Below are positions 7,011 to 15,402 of a DNA stretch of 53,883 nt, piece after piece. The notes under the pieces are model-generated. The model ran no database searches. It was given only the letters and a program-made list of their open reading frames with translations, and was not told the origin of the DNA. Position numbers and translations under genes: made by a program. The DNA is from Amycolatopsis sp. CA-126428 (GTDB lineage: Bacteria; Actinomycetota; Actinomycetes; Mycobacteriales; Pseudonocardiaceae), in the NCBI RefSeq assembly GCF_002904335.1, contig NZ_PPHF01000166.1, forward strand, positions 1 through 53,883, written 5' to 3'. Positions within the stretch are counted from its first letter, which is position 1; every line of letters begins with the position of its first letter.

Positions 7011-9977
7011 ATGGCCGTGCGGAAGCTTCGCCTGCTGCTCGCAGCAGCCCTGACGGCGGCGTTGCTGCCCGTCGTGTCCACCGGAGTGGCGGCGGCGGCG
7101 ACGCTCCCGCCGGGGTTCGTGCTCCAGGACACCGACTTCGGGCTGGGGGCGTACCGGCTCACGGACTTCGGCTACCTGCCGGACAACTCCGTCCTCGCCA
7201 CCGGCAAGGACGGAGTCATCCGCTGGCTGCCGGGCACCGGCGCCGGCCGGACGATCGCGACGCTGCCGGTCCACGCCGACGGGGACCTCGGCCTCGTCGG
7301 GCTGGCCGTGGCGCCGGACTACGCGACGTCGCGGGCCATCTACCTCACGCGGTCGATCAACACCGCCGGCGGCTTCGTCATGCGGCTGTCGCGGTTCACG
7401 GTGACCGTGGACGCGGCGGGCGCGCCGACCGGCCTGAGCGGCGAGCGGCCGGTCTTCGAGGCGCCGGGCACCTCCGACGTCCACGGCATCGACACCGTCC
7501 TCGCCGCCGCGGACGGGACGCTGTGGCTGTCCGTCGGCGACGACAGCGACTACCGGATGACGGATCCGGCCGCGCTGCGCGCCCAGGACGTCAACCAGCC
7601 CTACGGCAAGATCCTCCACCTGAGCGCCGACGGCCGGGGCGTGCCGGGGAACCCGTACTACGACGAGGCGAACCCGGGCTCGACCGCGAGCAAGGTGTTC
7701 GCGCGCGGGTTCCGCAACCCGTTCCGCTTCGGCATCGACCCGGGCCTCGGCCTGCCGGTGGCCGGCGACGTCGGCTGGGTCAGCTGGGAAGAGCTCGACG
7801 TCGTCCAGCGCGGCGCCAACCAGGGCTGGCCGTGCTGGGAGGGCAACCACCGGACGCCGGGCTACACCGACCTCGCGGGCTGCGCCGGCGTGCCGAACCA
7901 GCCGCCCCTGTTCGAGCTGCCGCACGGCGCCGGGGTGATGACGGGCAACAGCGTCACGGGCGGAATTGTCTACAATGGATCCAGCTATCCGGCCGCCTAC
8001 CGCGGTTCGTACTTCTTCGGCGACTACGTGGCGAACAAGATCTGGACGCTGCGCTACGACGACCAAGGCCGGGTCACGCAGGCTCCGCAGAACCCGCCGG
8101 TCTTCACCGATATCGGCGGCCCGGTGAAGTTCGCGGCGGCGCCGAACGGCGACATCGTCTTCGCGGACATCCTGTCCGGCAACCTGCGCCGCCTGAGCTA
8201 TTCCGCCGGCGACACCGCCCCGGTGGCCAAGGCGACGACGTCGACGAACCCGGGCACGCGCACGGTGTCGTTCGACGGCTCGGCCTCGGTCGACTACGAC
8301 GCCGACGCGCTCGTCTACGACTGGGACTTCGGGGACGGAACGACCGCGGCCGACGCCGGTCCGAACGTGTCGCACGCCTACGCGGCGGGCACCGCGTCGT
8401 TCACCGCGAAGCTGCGGGTCCGGGACCCGCTGGGGCTCAGCGGCGAGGTCGCCATCGCGGTCGCGCCCGGCAACCGCACCCCGGTGCTCACGCTGACCCC
8501 GCCCGGCACCACGACGTTCGCCGTGAACCAGCAGGTCGCCGTGAGCGCCACCGCGACCGACGCCGAGGACGGCGCCCTGCCGATCACCTGGACCACGGCG
8601 GTGCGGCACTGCCCGAGCGAAGCGACGTGTCATGCGCACCCCGGCGCCGGCGGCACCGGGGCGAGCTTCGCCCAGCCGTTCCCCGCGCACCCGGACTCCC
8701 GGATGGAGTTCACCGCGACGGCGACCGACAGCGCGGGCGTCTCCACGTCCAAGACGTACACGGCGATGCCGCGGCAGCACCGGATCACCCTGCGCGGCAC
8801 GCAACCCGCCTCGCTGAGCATCCCGGTGGAGGGTGGCGTCAGCTCGGCCATGGTCACCGAAGGCGCTTCCTTCGACGTCGAGGCCGCGCCGCTGGCCATC
8901 GACGGCGCCTCCGAATTCTCCGGCTGGCAGGGCGGTCCGGCCGGCCCCACCTGGATCGTCACCGTCGGCAGCGGCGACCTGACGCTGACGGCGAACTACA
9001 CGACCCCGATCGACCGGCGCTACGGCGCCGACGCGGCGCTGCGGGCGACGCTCGGCGCACCGGTGGCGGCCGAGATCACCGACGGCCCGGTCCATTACCG
9101 GGTGTACGCGAACGGCCGGCTGTACTGGAGCGCGGAGACCGGCACCAGGTACAGCACCGGTCCCGTGCTGGACAAGTACCTCGCCTTCGGCGGGCACAGC
9201 GTGCTCGGGCCGCCGTCGTCCGACACGTCGACGACACCGGACGGAGTGGCCCAGTACAACCACTTCCTCAGCAACGGCACGGTGGGATCGATCTACTACA
9301 CCGCCGCGACGGGCGCGCACCTGATCTCCGGCGAGATCCGGAAGAAGTGGGCCGAGCTGGATTACGAGCGTGGCTTGGGTTATCCGACGACCGACGAGCT
9401 GGGCACGCCGGATGGCCGTGGCCGCTACAACCATTTCACCGGCGGCGGCTCGATCTATTACACGACGGCGACGGGCGCGCACGCGATCTACGGGGAGATC
9501 CGGAAGAAGTGGGCGGCGCTGGATTACGAGCGTGGTCTCGGCTATCCGACCACTGACGAACTCGGCACGCCGGACGGCCGTGGCCGCTACAACCACTTCA
9601 CCGGCGGCGGCTCGATCTACTACACGACGGGGACGGGCGCGCACGCCATTTACGGGGAGATCCGGAAGAAGTGGGCGGCGCTGGATTACGAGCGCGGTCT
9701 CGGCTACCCGACCACCGATGAGCTGGGCACGCCGAACGGCCGTGGCCGCTACAACCACTTCACCACCGGCGGCTCGATCTACTACACGGGAACCACCGGC
9801 GCGCACATGGTGAAGGGCGAAATCCGGAAGCGCTGGGCCACGCTCGGCTGGGAGTACTCCTACCTGCACTACCCGAAGTCGGACGAATACGTGACGAACG
9901 GCGGCTACCGCAGCGACTTCGAGGGCGGCTACCTCACCTACACCTCCGCCGCCGGAGCACGGGACCACCACTGGTGA
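7011..9977 (+). CDS. Secreted PQQ-type sugar dehydrogenase with PKD and LGFP repeats
   Basis: The 988-residue protein has a Sec signal peptide (LRLLLAAALTAALLPVVSTG). A glucose/sorbosone dehydrogenase beta-propeller covers about 35-400 (GLVGLAVAPDY, NQPYGKILHLSADG, ARGFRNPFRFG, NQGWPCWEGN). A PKD domain lies near 405-490 (YDWDFGDGT), an Ig-like stretch follows, and from about 720 onward there are LGFP repeats (LGYPTTDELGTPDGRGRYNHF). Propeller enzymes of this family oxidise sugars with PQQ. LGFP repeats are thought to bind mycolic-acid or other wall components, so the enzyme is probably held at the cell surface. I chose ATG 7011 because GAAGGGGG lies just upstream and the signal peptide then starts correctly; longer forms from 6954 lack this. 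Confidence 0.9.
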   Translation: MAVRKLRLLLAAALTAALLPVVSTGVAAAATLPPGFVLQDTDFGLGAYRLTDFGYLPDNSVLATGKDGVIRWLPGTGAGRTIATLPVHADGDLGLVGLAVAPDYATSRAIYLTRSINTAGGFVMRLSRFTVTVDAAGAPTGLSGERPVFEAPGTSDVHGIDTVLAAADGTLWLSVGDDSDYRMTDPAALRAQDVNQPYGKILHLSADGRGVPGNPYYDEANPGSTASKVFARGFRNPFRFGIDPGLGLPVAGDVGWVSWEELDVVQRGANQGWPCWEGNHRTPGYTDLAGCAGVPNQPPLFELPHGAGVMTGNSVTGGIVYNGSSYPAAYRGSYFFGDYVANKIWTLRYDDQGRVTQAPQNPPVFTDIGGPVKFAAAPNGDIVFADILSGNLRRLSYSAGDTAPVAKATTSTNPGTRTVSFDGSASVDYDADALVYDWDFGDGTTAADAGPNVSHAYAAGTASFTAKLRVRDPLGLSGEVAIAVAPGNRTPVLTLTPPGTTTFAVNQQVAVSATATDAEDGALPITWTTAVRHCPSEATCHAHPGAGGTGASFAQPFPAHPDSRMEFTATATDSAGVSTSKTYTAMPRQHRITLRGTQPASLSIPVEGGVSSAMVTEGASFDVEAAPLAIDGASEFSGWQGGPAGPTWIVTVGSGDLTLTANYTTPIDRRYGADAALRATLGAPVAAEITDGPVHYRVYANGRLYWSAETGTRYSTGPVLDKYLAFGGHSVLGPPSSDTSTTPDGVAQYNHFLSNGTVGSIYYTAATGAHLISGEIRKKWAELDYERGLGYPTTDELGTPDGRGRYNHFTGGGSIYYTTATGAHAIYGEIRKKWAALDYERGLGYPTTDELGTPDGRGRYNHFTGGGSIYYTTGTGAHAIYGEIRKKWAALDYERGLGYPTTDELGTPNGRGRYNHFTTGGSIYYTGTTGAHMVKGEIRKRWATLGWEYSYLHYPKSDEYVTNGGYRSDFEGGYLTYTSAAGARDHHW
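9171..9977 (+). repeat. Tandem 162-bp coding repeats (LGFP modules)
   Basis: The word GAGATCCGGAAGAAGTGGGC begins at 9333, 9495 and 9657, exactly 162 bases (54 codons) apart, and a diverged copy starts at 9819. A more diverged unit precedes 9333. The middle units are almost identical at DNA level, indicating recent duplication or gene conversion. Confidence 0.9.
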
Positions 9978-10021
9978 CCCACCACGAAGATTTCCGGCGG
10001 CGGCCGTGCTGACCGCTCGAT

Positions 10022-10050
10022 CGGCCGGCGGGTCCGCGGACGTCCGGCCG
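10022..10050. terminator. GC-rich hairpin between convergent genes
   Basis: CGGCCGG (10022-10028) pairs with CCGGCCG (10044-10050), and the loop holds the palindrome GTCCGCGGAC. It lies between the stops of the sugar dehydrogenase and the 3-hydroxyacyl-CoA dehydrogenase. There is no U tract, so termination is only probable. Confidence 0.4.
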
Positions 10051-10061
10051 GCCGCGTCCTC

Positions 10062-11585
10062 TTAGGACTGACTCAGCTCGGCCGGCGTCGTCCCGGGCGC
10101 CGTCAGCGGCAGGCCGAGGGCGACGCGCTCGGTGAGCCACGGGCTCGGTCGGTAGCGGGGGTCGCCGGTGGCCGCGGTGAGGCCGCGCAGGATGCGCAGC
10201 ACCACGTCGCCGCCGACGAGGTCGCCCCAGGCCAGCGGGCCGCGCGGGTAGCCGAGGCCGAGGCGGACCGCCGTGTCGATGTCCGCCGGCGTGGCCAGGT
10301 GCTGGCCCGCGATGAAACAAGCCGTGTTGACGATCGACGCCAGCAGGCGCTGCGCGATCGGGGCGGGCCCGTCGCGGACGACCGTCACCGGGTGGCCGGT
10401 CGCGGCCAGCGCGCCCCACGCGGCGCGGCCGGCGGCCGGGTCGAGCCCGGGGTGCACCGACATCGTCAGCCGGCGTTCGTAACCGCCCAGCGGATCGACG
10501 CCGGCGACGCGGGCCGGCGGCAGCCCGGCGCGGATCGCGGCGTCCACTGTGGATTCCCCGTAGAGCGGCACGAGCAGGACCGCGTCCGGGTAGGCGTCGG
10601 AAACCACCTGCACGCCCGCGGACGACAGCGCGCGGGCGAGGTGCTCGTCCGCGGTGAACACCGGGCTCGTCGGCTTCGGCGGGGCGGCGGGCTCGTCGGT
10701 GACCTGCTGCTTGCCGTCGGCGTAGGTGTAGAAGCCTTCGCCGTTCTTCCGGCCGAACAAGCCGGCGGCCACGCGCGGCCGGGTCAGCCACGACGGCCGC
10801 AGCCGCGGGTCGCCGTGGAAGCCGCTCCAGATGCTTTCGAGGACGGCGTGCGAGACGTCGAGGCCGGTGAGGTCGAGCAGCTCGAACGGGCCGAGCTTCA
10901 GGCCGAGCACGTCCCGGGCGATGCGGTCGACGTCGGCGGGCCCGGCCAGCGCCTCGGCGAGGATCTGCAGCGCCTCGGTGTTGAGGCCGCGGCCGGCGTG
11001 GTTGACCAGGAAGCCGGGCGCGTCCTTCGCGAGCACCGGCTCGTGGCCCCAGCTCTTGACCAGTTCGAGTGCTTCGCCCGGCAGCCGGCCGTGCGTGCGC
11101 GCGCCGGGGACCACCTCGACCAGGCGCATCAGCGGCACCGGGTTGAAGAAGTGCAGGCCGATGAGCCGGCCGGGGTCGGCCAGCTCGGCGGCGATCTCGG
11201 TGACCGACAGCGAACTCGTGTTCGTCGCGAAGACCGTCTCCTGTGGACAGACGCATTCGAGGCTCGCGAACAGGGCGCGTTTCGTCGCGAGGTCCTCCCG
11301 GACGGCTTCGACGACGAGGTCGACACCGTCCGCGGGCGCGTCGGGCGCGTCCACCGCGACCAGCCGGTCCTTCACGGCCTGGGCGTCCTCGCTCAGCTTG
11401 CCCTTGGCGGCGAGCTTGCCGACCATCCCGCCGACGTACTCGATCGCCTCGGCGACGGCCTCGCGCCGGACGTCGGCCAGCTCGACGGTCACCCCCGCGG
11501 TCGCGGCCAGCTGCACGATCCCGCGGCCCATCACCCCGGTGCCGATCACCCGGATCCTGCCGACCTTCCCGGCCCACCCCGTCAC
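10062..11585 (-). CDS. 3-hydroxyacyl-CoA dehydrogenase (PaaH-like, duplicated C-terminal domain)
   Basis: The 507-residue enzyme oxidises 3-hydroxyacyl-CoA with NAD. The Rossmann motif VIGTGVMGRGI lies at 13-23, TNTSSLSVTEIA and GLHFFNPVPLMRLVEVV (catalytic His) follow, then two C-terminal 3HCDH domains: APGFLVNHAGRGLNTEAL with GLKLGPFELLDLTGLDV, and ASIVNTACFIAGQHLATPAD with GLGYPRGPLAWGD. The double C-terminal domain is the architecture of PaaH/PaaC of phenylacetate degradation and of some fatty-acid enzymes. No other paa gene is in view, so the pathway is open. The start is GTG at 11585 with GGAAGG about 9 bases upstream. A TetR regulator lies upstream in the same orientation, 37 bases away. 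Confidence 0.92.
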   Translation of the reverse strand: MTGWAGKVGRIRVIGTGVMGRGIVQLAATAGVTVELADVRREAVAEAIEYVGGMVGKLAAKGKLSEDAQAVKDRLVAVDAPDAPADGVDLVVEAVREDLATKRALFASLECVCPQETVFATNTSSLSVTEIAAELADPGRLIGLHFFNPVPLMRLVEVVPGARTHGRLPGEALELVKSWGHEPVLAKDAPGFLVNHAGRGLNTEALQILAEALAGPADVDRIARDVLGLKLGPFELLDLTGLDVSHAVLESIWSGFHGDPRLRPSWLTRPRVAAGLFGRKNGEGFYTYADGKQQVTDEPAAPPKPTSPVFTADEHLARALSSAGVQVVSDAYPDAVLLVPLYGESTVDAAIRAGLPPARVAGVDPLGGYERRLTMSVHPGLDPAAGRAAWGALAATGHPVTVVRDGPAPIAQRLLASIVNTACFIAGQHLATPADIDTAVRLGLGYPRGPLAWGDLVGGDVVLRILRGLTAATGDPRYRPSPWLTERVALGLPLTAPGTTPAELSQS

Positions 11586-11622
11586 GTCGTGCCGCCTTCC
11601 GCCGTTGGACTCCCGCCCCAGC

Positions 11623-12294
11623 CTAGAGGCCGACGAACTCCGCCATCCGCCTCGCCGAGTGAGCGAAGAACGCGTCGGCCGGGTCGACGCTGCCGACGTA
11701 CTGGCCGAACAGGTCGAAGCTGATCGCGCCGAACAGCTGGGTCCACGCCATCAGCAGCCGGGCCACGGTTTCGGGCCCGGCGATGATCCCGAGGACCTTC
11801 GTGAGCGACTCGGCCTGGGCGCGCAGCTCGGGCGGGACTTCGCCGTCGATGTCGCGCAACTCGGTGTGCGTGAGCACGTTGACCAGGGCGAGCGCGACGC
11901 GGGCGGCCGGCACGACGGTCTCCTGCGGCGCCGCGTAGCCGGGGATCGGGGAGCCGTAGATCAGCGCGTACTCGTGGGGGTGGGCGCGGGCCCAGTCGCG
12001 CGTGCCCTGCCAGATCGCCAGCCAGCGCTCGCGCAGGTCGCCGGTACCCGGGTCCGCCTTCTCGGCCGCTTCGCCGATCGCGTTGTAGGCGTCGACGATC
12101 AGGTCGGTCAGCAGCCGGTCGCGGCTCGGGAAGTACCGGTAGATCGCGGACGACACCATGCCCAGCTCCCGGGCCACCGCGCGCAGCGAAAGCCCGTGCG
12201 CGCCGACTTCGGCGAGCTGGCGGCGGGCTTCGTCCTTGATCTCCTGGGTCAGTTCGGCGCGGGCACGTTCGCGTGCGGTGCGGGTGGCGGTCAT
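11623..12294 (-). CDS. TetR-family transcriptional regulator
   Basis: The 223-residue protein has an N-terminal TetR helix-turn-helix (LSLRAVARELGMVSSAIYRYF, about residues 35-56, given here as two joined parts LSLRAVARELGMV and SSAIYRYF) and a C-terminal ligand domain of TetR_C_13/WHG type (HPHEYALIYGSPIPGY, AWTQLFGAISFDLFG). I placed the start at ATG 12294 because the extension to 12423 would run through the operator region. It is divergent from an F420-type nitroreductase, with several GAGCANTGCTC palindromes between them. It most likely represses both genes and perhaps the downstream dehydrogenase. The ligand is unknown. Confidence 0.9.
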   Translation of the reverse strand: MTATRTARERARAELTQEIKDEARRQLAEVGAHGLSLRAVARELGMVSSAIYRYFPSRDRLLTDLIVDAYNAIGEAAEKADPGTGDLRERWLAIWQGTRDWARAHPHEYALIYGSPIPGYAAPQETVVPAARVALALVNVLTHTELRDIDGEVPPELRAQAESLTKVLGIIAGPETVARLLMAWTQLFGAISFDLFGQYVGSVDPADAFFAHSARRMAEFVGL

Positions 12295-12334
12295 GGTGAT
12301 CAGTGTGCCACGACGAGAGCGCTGCACAAAACAG

Positions 12335-12400
12335 AGAGCAGTGCTCTTGACAGAGTGCGGCGCTCTGGTGTTCACTGCTCTTAACCGAGAGCACTGCTCT
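12335..12400. promoter_or_regulatory. TetR operator array in the divergent promoter
   Basis: Two 13-bp palindromes AGAGCAGTGCTCT (12335-12347) and AGAGCACTGCTCT (12388-12400) share the core GAGCANTGCTC; their centres are 53 bp apart, about five helix turns. Between them lies an imperfect copy AGAGTGCGGCGCTCT (12352-12366). The array sits between the TetR start (12294) and the nitroreductase start (12422), the position expected for autoregulation and control of the neighbour. Confidence 0.8.
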
Positions 12401-12421
12401 CCCAAAGCTTCGGAGGACATC

Positions 12422-12868
12422 ATGACCGAGACCCGCTACATCAAGCCGAAGAAGTCGACCAACGCGTTCAACGAGCTGGTCGCGAAGCTGACCAACCTGG
12501 GCGTGAGCGTTTGGGGCAGCCGCGTGCTGACGGTGGTCGGCCGCAAGAGTGGCGAGCCGCGGTCGGTGCCGGTCAACCTGCTGACCATCGACGGCGTCCG
12601 CTACCTCGTCGCCCCGCGTGGCGAGACGCAGTGGGTGCGCAACCTGCGGGCGGCCGGCCAGGGCACGCTGCGCGTCGGGCGCCGCGTCGAGGCGTTCACC
12701 TTCCGCGAGCTGGCCCACGACGAGAAGCCGGGCATCCTGCGCGCCTACCTCAAGCGCTGGAAGTTCGAGGTCGGCGTGTTCTTCGACGGCGTCGACGCCA
12801 AGGCCTCGGACGAGAAGCTGCGCGAGATCGCGCCGGGTTACCCGATCTTCGAGATCTTCACGAAGTAG
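12422..12868 (+). CDS. F420/deazaflavin-dependent nitroreductase family protein
   Basis: The 148-residue protein matches the Ddn-like family: RVLTVVGRKSGEPRSVPVNL, then LVAPRGETQWVRNLRAAGQ, and the tail APGYPIFEIF. Members bind coenzyme F420 in a split beta-barrel and reduce quinones, nitroaromatics or other electrophiles in the cytosol or at the membrane. ATG 12422 follows an excellent ribosome site, GGAGGA at 12412-12417. It is divergent from the TetR gene and should be induced when that repressor binds its ligand (inference). Confidence 0.9.
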   Translation: MTETRYIKPKKSTNAFNELVAKLTNLGVSVWGSRVLTVVGRKSGEPRSVPVNLLTIDGVRYLVAPRGETQWVRNLRAAGQGTLRVGRRVEAFTFRELAHDEKPGILRAYLKRWKFEVGVFFDGVDAKASDEKLREIAPGYPIFEIFTK

Positions 12869-12911
12869 GTTTGCGCGCTTTTCGGGGGGTCCGGGTGGCG
12901 GAGCCCCCGGC

Positions 12912-12928
12912 CCGGGGCGAAGCCCCGG
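12912..12928. terminator. Short GC hairpin between convergent genes
   Basis: CCGGGGC-GAA-GCCCCGG forms a 7-bp stem just after the nitroreductase and before the stop of the convergent small membrane-protein gene. A second pairing, GGGGG with CCCCC, lies just upstream (12889-12908). Confidence 0.5.
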
Positions 12929-12931
12929 TTG

Positions 12932-13117
12932 TCACCGCCGCGTGAAGTTGGCGGCGATCAGGACCACGCCGACCAGGAACGCGGCGAGCCCGATCAGGAA
13001 CCACAGCTTCTGGCCGGTCATGAAGCTGCCGGTGATGACGCCGATGCCCTGCAGCACCCAGACGGCGCCGACGAGCACGAGCACGACCCCGGCCGCGAGG
13101 GTGATCCACCGCTTCAT
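12932..13117 (-). CDS. Small two-helix membrane protein
   Basis: The 61-residue protein is almost only two hydrophobic helices (WITLAAGVVLVLVGAVWVLQ and WFLIGLAAFLVGVVLIAANF) separated by GVITGSFMTGQK, with basic ends. I know it only as a short conserved-looking actinobacterial type; no function can be given. The pattern and codon bias support a real gene, although no strong Shine-Dalgarno precedes the ATG. The response regulator that follows in the same direction is transcribed towards it, with only 9 bases between. Confidence 0.6.
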   Translation of the reverse strand: MKRWITLAAGVVLVLVGAVWVLQGIGVITGSFMTGQKLWFLIGLAAFLVGVVLIAANFTRR

Positions 13118-13126
13118 GGGGTCAGC

Positions 13127-13792
13127 TTAGGCGGGTCGCTCGTCCGGGACGAGTTTGTGGCGGTAGGCGTAGACGACGGCGTGCACCCGGTCGGGCAGCC
13201 CGAGCTTGCTCAGCACGCGGGACACGTGCGTTTTGACCGTTTCCTCGCCGACGTGCAGCTTCCGCGCGATCTCGGCGTTGCTGCAGGCGCCGGCGAGCAG
13301 CAGCAGCACCTCGCGTTCGCGGGAGGTCAGCCGGGCCAGCTCCGGGGGTTCGGCGGCCGCCGGTTCGAGGACCGCCGCGAACTTCGCGACCAGCCGCCGC
13401 GTGACCGACGGGTCGATCAGCGCGTCGCCGCGGGCGGCCACCCGCATCGCCGCGACGAGTTCCTCCGGCGCCAGGCTCTTCAGCAGGAACCCGCTCGCGC
13501 CGGCCCGCAGCGCGCGGTAGACGTACTCGTCGGCGTCGTAGGTCGTGAGCACGAGGACGCGCGTGTCGTTGCCCGGCGCGGCGAGGATCGCCTCGGTCGC
13601 GGCGAGGCCGTCGAGGCGGGGCATCCGGACGTCGAGGACGGCGACGTCCGGGCGCAGGCGGGCGGTCTCGGCGACGGCTTCGCGGCCGTCGGACGCCTCG
13701 CCGACGCAGGTGAAGTCAGGCTGGGTGTCGAGCAGCGCGCGCATCCCGGAGCGGAACATCGCGTGGTCGTCGGCCAGCAGGACGCGGATCAT
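13127..13792 (-). CDS. NarL/LuxR-type response regulator
   Basis: The 221-residue protein has a receiver domain with phosphoacceptor Asp54 (VAVLDVRMPRLDG), LTTYDADEYVYRAL and lysine in FLLKSL. A C-terminal GerE/LuxR helix-turn-helix (LTSREREVLLLLA, NAEIARKLHVGEETVKTHVS) covers about 155-215. It is phosphorylated by the adjacent histidine kinase and then binds DNA. Its ATG overlaps the kinase stop (ATGA), so the pair is translationally coupled. Confidence 0.95.
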   Translation of the reverse strand: MIRVLLADDHAMFRSGMRALLDTQPDFTCVGEASDGREAVAETARLRPDVAVLDVRMPRLDGLAATEAILAAPGNDTRVLVLTTYDADEYVYRALRAGASGFLLKSLAPEELVAAMRVAARGDALIDPSVTRRLVAKFAAVLEPAAAEPPELARLTSREREVLLLLAGACSNAEIARKLHVGEETVKTHVSRVLSKLGLPDRVHAVVYAYRHKLVPDERPA

Positions 13793-14943
13793 GTGCTCTC
13801 CACCGGGAAGGTCGTGCGCAGCTGCCAGAGCCCGGCGGCCTCGCCGTAGGAGACTTGGCCGCCGAACAGGGTGACGCGCTGGCGGATGCCCGTCAGGCCG
13901 CGGTGCGCGTGCTCGCCCTCGGCCGTCCGGTCCGCGCGCAGGCCGTTGGTCACCGTGAGCACGACCTCGGTGCGGCCGTGGTTCAGCTCGACCTCGACCG
14001 GGCCCTGGCCGTGGCGCAGGGCGTTGGTAAGGGCTTCCTGGGCGATCCGGTAGAGCGCCACGTCGAGCGAGCCGGGCAGTTCGCGGGCCTCGCCGCGCAG
14101 TGTCAGCCGGGTCGGCAGGCCGGCCGCGCGGACGGTCTCGACCAGCTCGTCGAGGTTGTCCAGACCGGGCTGTTCGACGTCGGTTTCGGCGTGCAGCAGG
14201 TCGAGCAGCCGGCGCAGGTCGGCCATCGCGGAGCGGCTCGCCGACTCGACGGCGCCGAGCGACTTCCGCGCCGGTTCGGCGCCGTCGGGGAGGCCGAGCC
14301 GGGCGGCGCCGGCGTGCACGCCGATGGCGCTGACGTGGTGGGAGATGACGTCGTGCAGGTCGCGCGCGATGGTGGTGCGTTCCTCGAGGACGGCCCGTTT
14401 GATGGCTTCTTCTTCGTGCTGACGACGTTCGTCGGCTTCGCGTTCCAGGTCGGCGATGTAGGCGCGCCGGGCGGTCGTGTACCGGCCGACGAGCCACGGC
14501 AGCAGCGCGGAGACGCTGACGTTGATGGCGACGAGCCGCCAGTCGGAGGCGGTGCGCCCGCCGCCGGCGATGCAGCCGGCGGTGACCCCGGCGACCAGGG
14601 CACCGAGCGCGAGCACGGCGGGCCGCGGCCGCAGCCAGGCCCCGGCCCGGTAGCCGGCGATGAGGATCCCGGCGTTGTTGCCGGTGACGTACCCGTGACA
14701 GGTGCAGAGCAGCAGTGGCGCACCGACGAAGAGCACGGCGTGGGCGAGGGCGACCCAGCCGGAGTACCGCGCGGCCCCGGCGAGGGCGGCGTTGACGGCG
14801 ACCCCGCCGAGCAGTGCGACCCAGGCCCGCCACCCGGCCTCGCCGAGAGGGCCGCGAAGGCCGAAGAGGGCGGCGTCGCAGACCACGCAGACAAGCGCGA
14901 CCAGCAGCGACTGCCGTCTCAGCGACCCCCGGATGTCCTGCAC
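13789..14943 (-). CDS. HisKA_3-type sensor histidine kinase
   Basis: The 384-residue protein has about five N-terminal membrane helices (residues 10-155), a short coiled linker (LEREADERRQHEEEAIKRAV), the HisKA_3 dimerisation box ARDLHDVISHHVSAIGVHAG with His197, and an HATPase domain (YRIAQEALTNALRHG, then RGLTGIRQRVTLFGG). It lacks an extracytoplasmic sensor domain, so it probably senses within the membrane, as cell-envelope sensors do. It forms an operon with the response regulator. The start is GTG at 14943. Confidence 0.93.
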   Translation of the reverse strand: MQDIRGSLRRQSLLVALVCVVCDAALFGLRGPLGEAGWRAWVALLGGVAVNAALAGAARYSGWVALAHAVLFVGAPLLLCTCHGYVTGNNAGILIAGYRAGAWLRPRPAVLALGALVAGVTAGCIAGGGRTASDWRLVAINVSVSALLPWLVGRYTTARRAYIADLEREADERRQHEEEAIKRAVLEERTTIARDLHDVISHHVSAIGVHAGAARLGLPDGAEPARKSLGAVESASRSAMADLRRLLDLLHAETDVEQPGLDNLDELVETVRAAGLPTRLTLRGEARELPGSLDVALYRIAQEALTNALRHGQGPVEVELNHGRTEVVLTVTNGLRADRTAEGEHAHRGLTGIRQRVTLFGGQVSYGEAAGLWQLRTTFPVEST

Positions 14944-15402
14944 ACCCGCAACTCTGCCTTAACGGGTGGGCAGGAGGGACGGAAACGCCCCGATGCGGCG
15001 TGGAGGGGTACGCGGCAGCGGGGCGTTCCCTGGCTGGTGGGGTGATGGCTGGGATGTTGGTGGCGCGGGGTGCGCCGGGTCGGGTGGGTGCCCCTCGCTG
15101 CGGGTGCGCGCCAGGTTGCGCGGGGCGGAGCAGGCGGCCAGCTTGGCCGCGGATCAGCGCGCTGGGTCCAGGCCGCAGGCGACCCGGCTGCGGGCTGGGT
15201 CGCCGGACGGGTTCGGTCGCTCAGCCGCCAGCCGCCAGCCGCCAGCCGCCAGCCGCCAGCCGCCAGCCGCCAGCCGCCAGCCCGCCCGAGCGCCGGTTGG
15301 CGCGCTGGGGCGGGTCACCTCGCCTGGCCCTGGGACGGCTCGCCGGGAAATGGCGAGGCGCCCAGCCGCTCGCCCGGCCGGGTCTTTGCCGCCGGGCGCG
15401 GG
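14944..15402. other. Non-coding stretch with 7-bp tandem repeats
   Basis: No credible gene is present. The right part holds CAGCCGC repeats (listed separately); the left part must hold the histidine-kinase promoter. Apparent reading frames here are repeat translations without family resemblance. Confidence 0.5.
15222..15282. repeat. 7-bp tandem repeat, CAGCCGC x 8
   Basis: Eight perfect CAGCCGC units run from 15222 to 15277, followed by a partial CAGCC. The array lies about 120 bases downstream of the stop of the Gly-rich protein gene. It looks like a slippage-prone microsatellite; no protein-coding role is supported. Confidence 0.95.

Noticed and set aside
6915..9971. A long minus-strand frame opposite the sugar dehydrogenase
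   Set aside because: It mirrors the real gene, including its repeats, and has a low-complexity Arg/Val-rich translation.
15222..15282. CRISPR array
   Set aside because: Units are contiguous 7-mers without spacers, and no cas gene is near. The same applies to the 21-bp array at 33285-33430.
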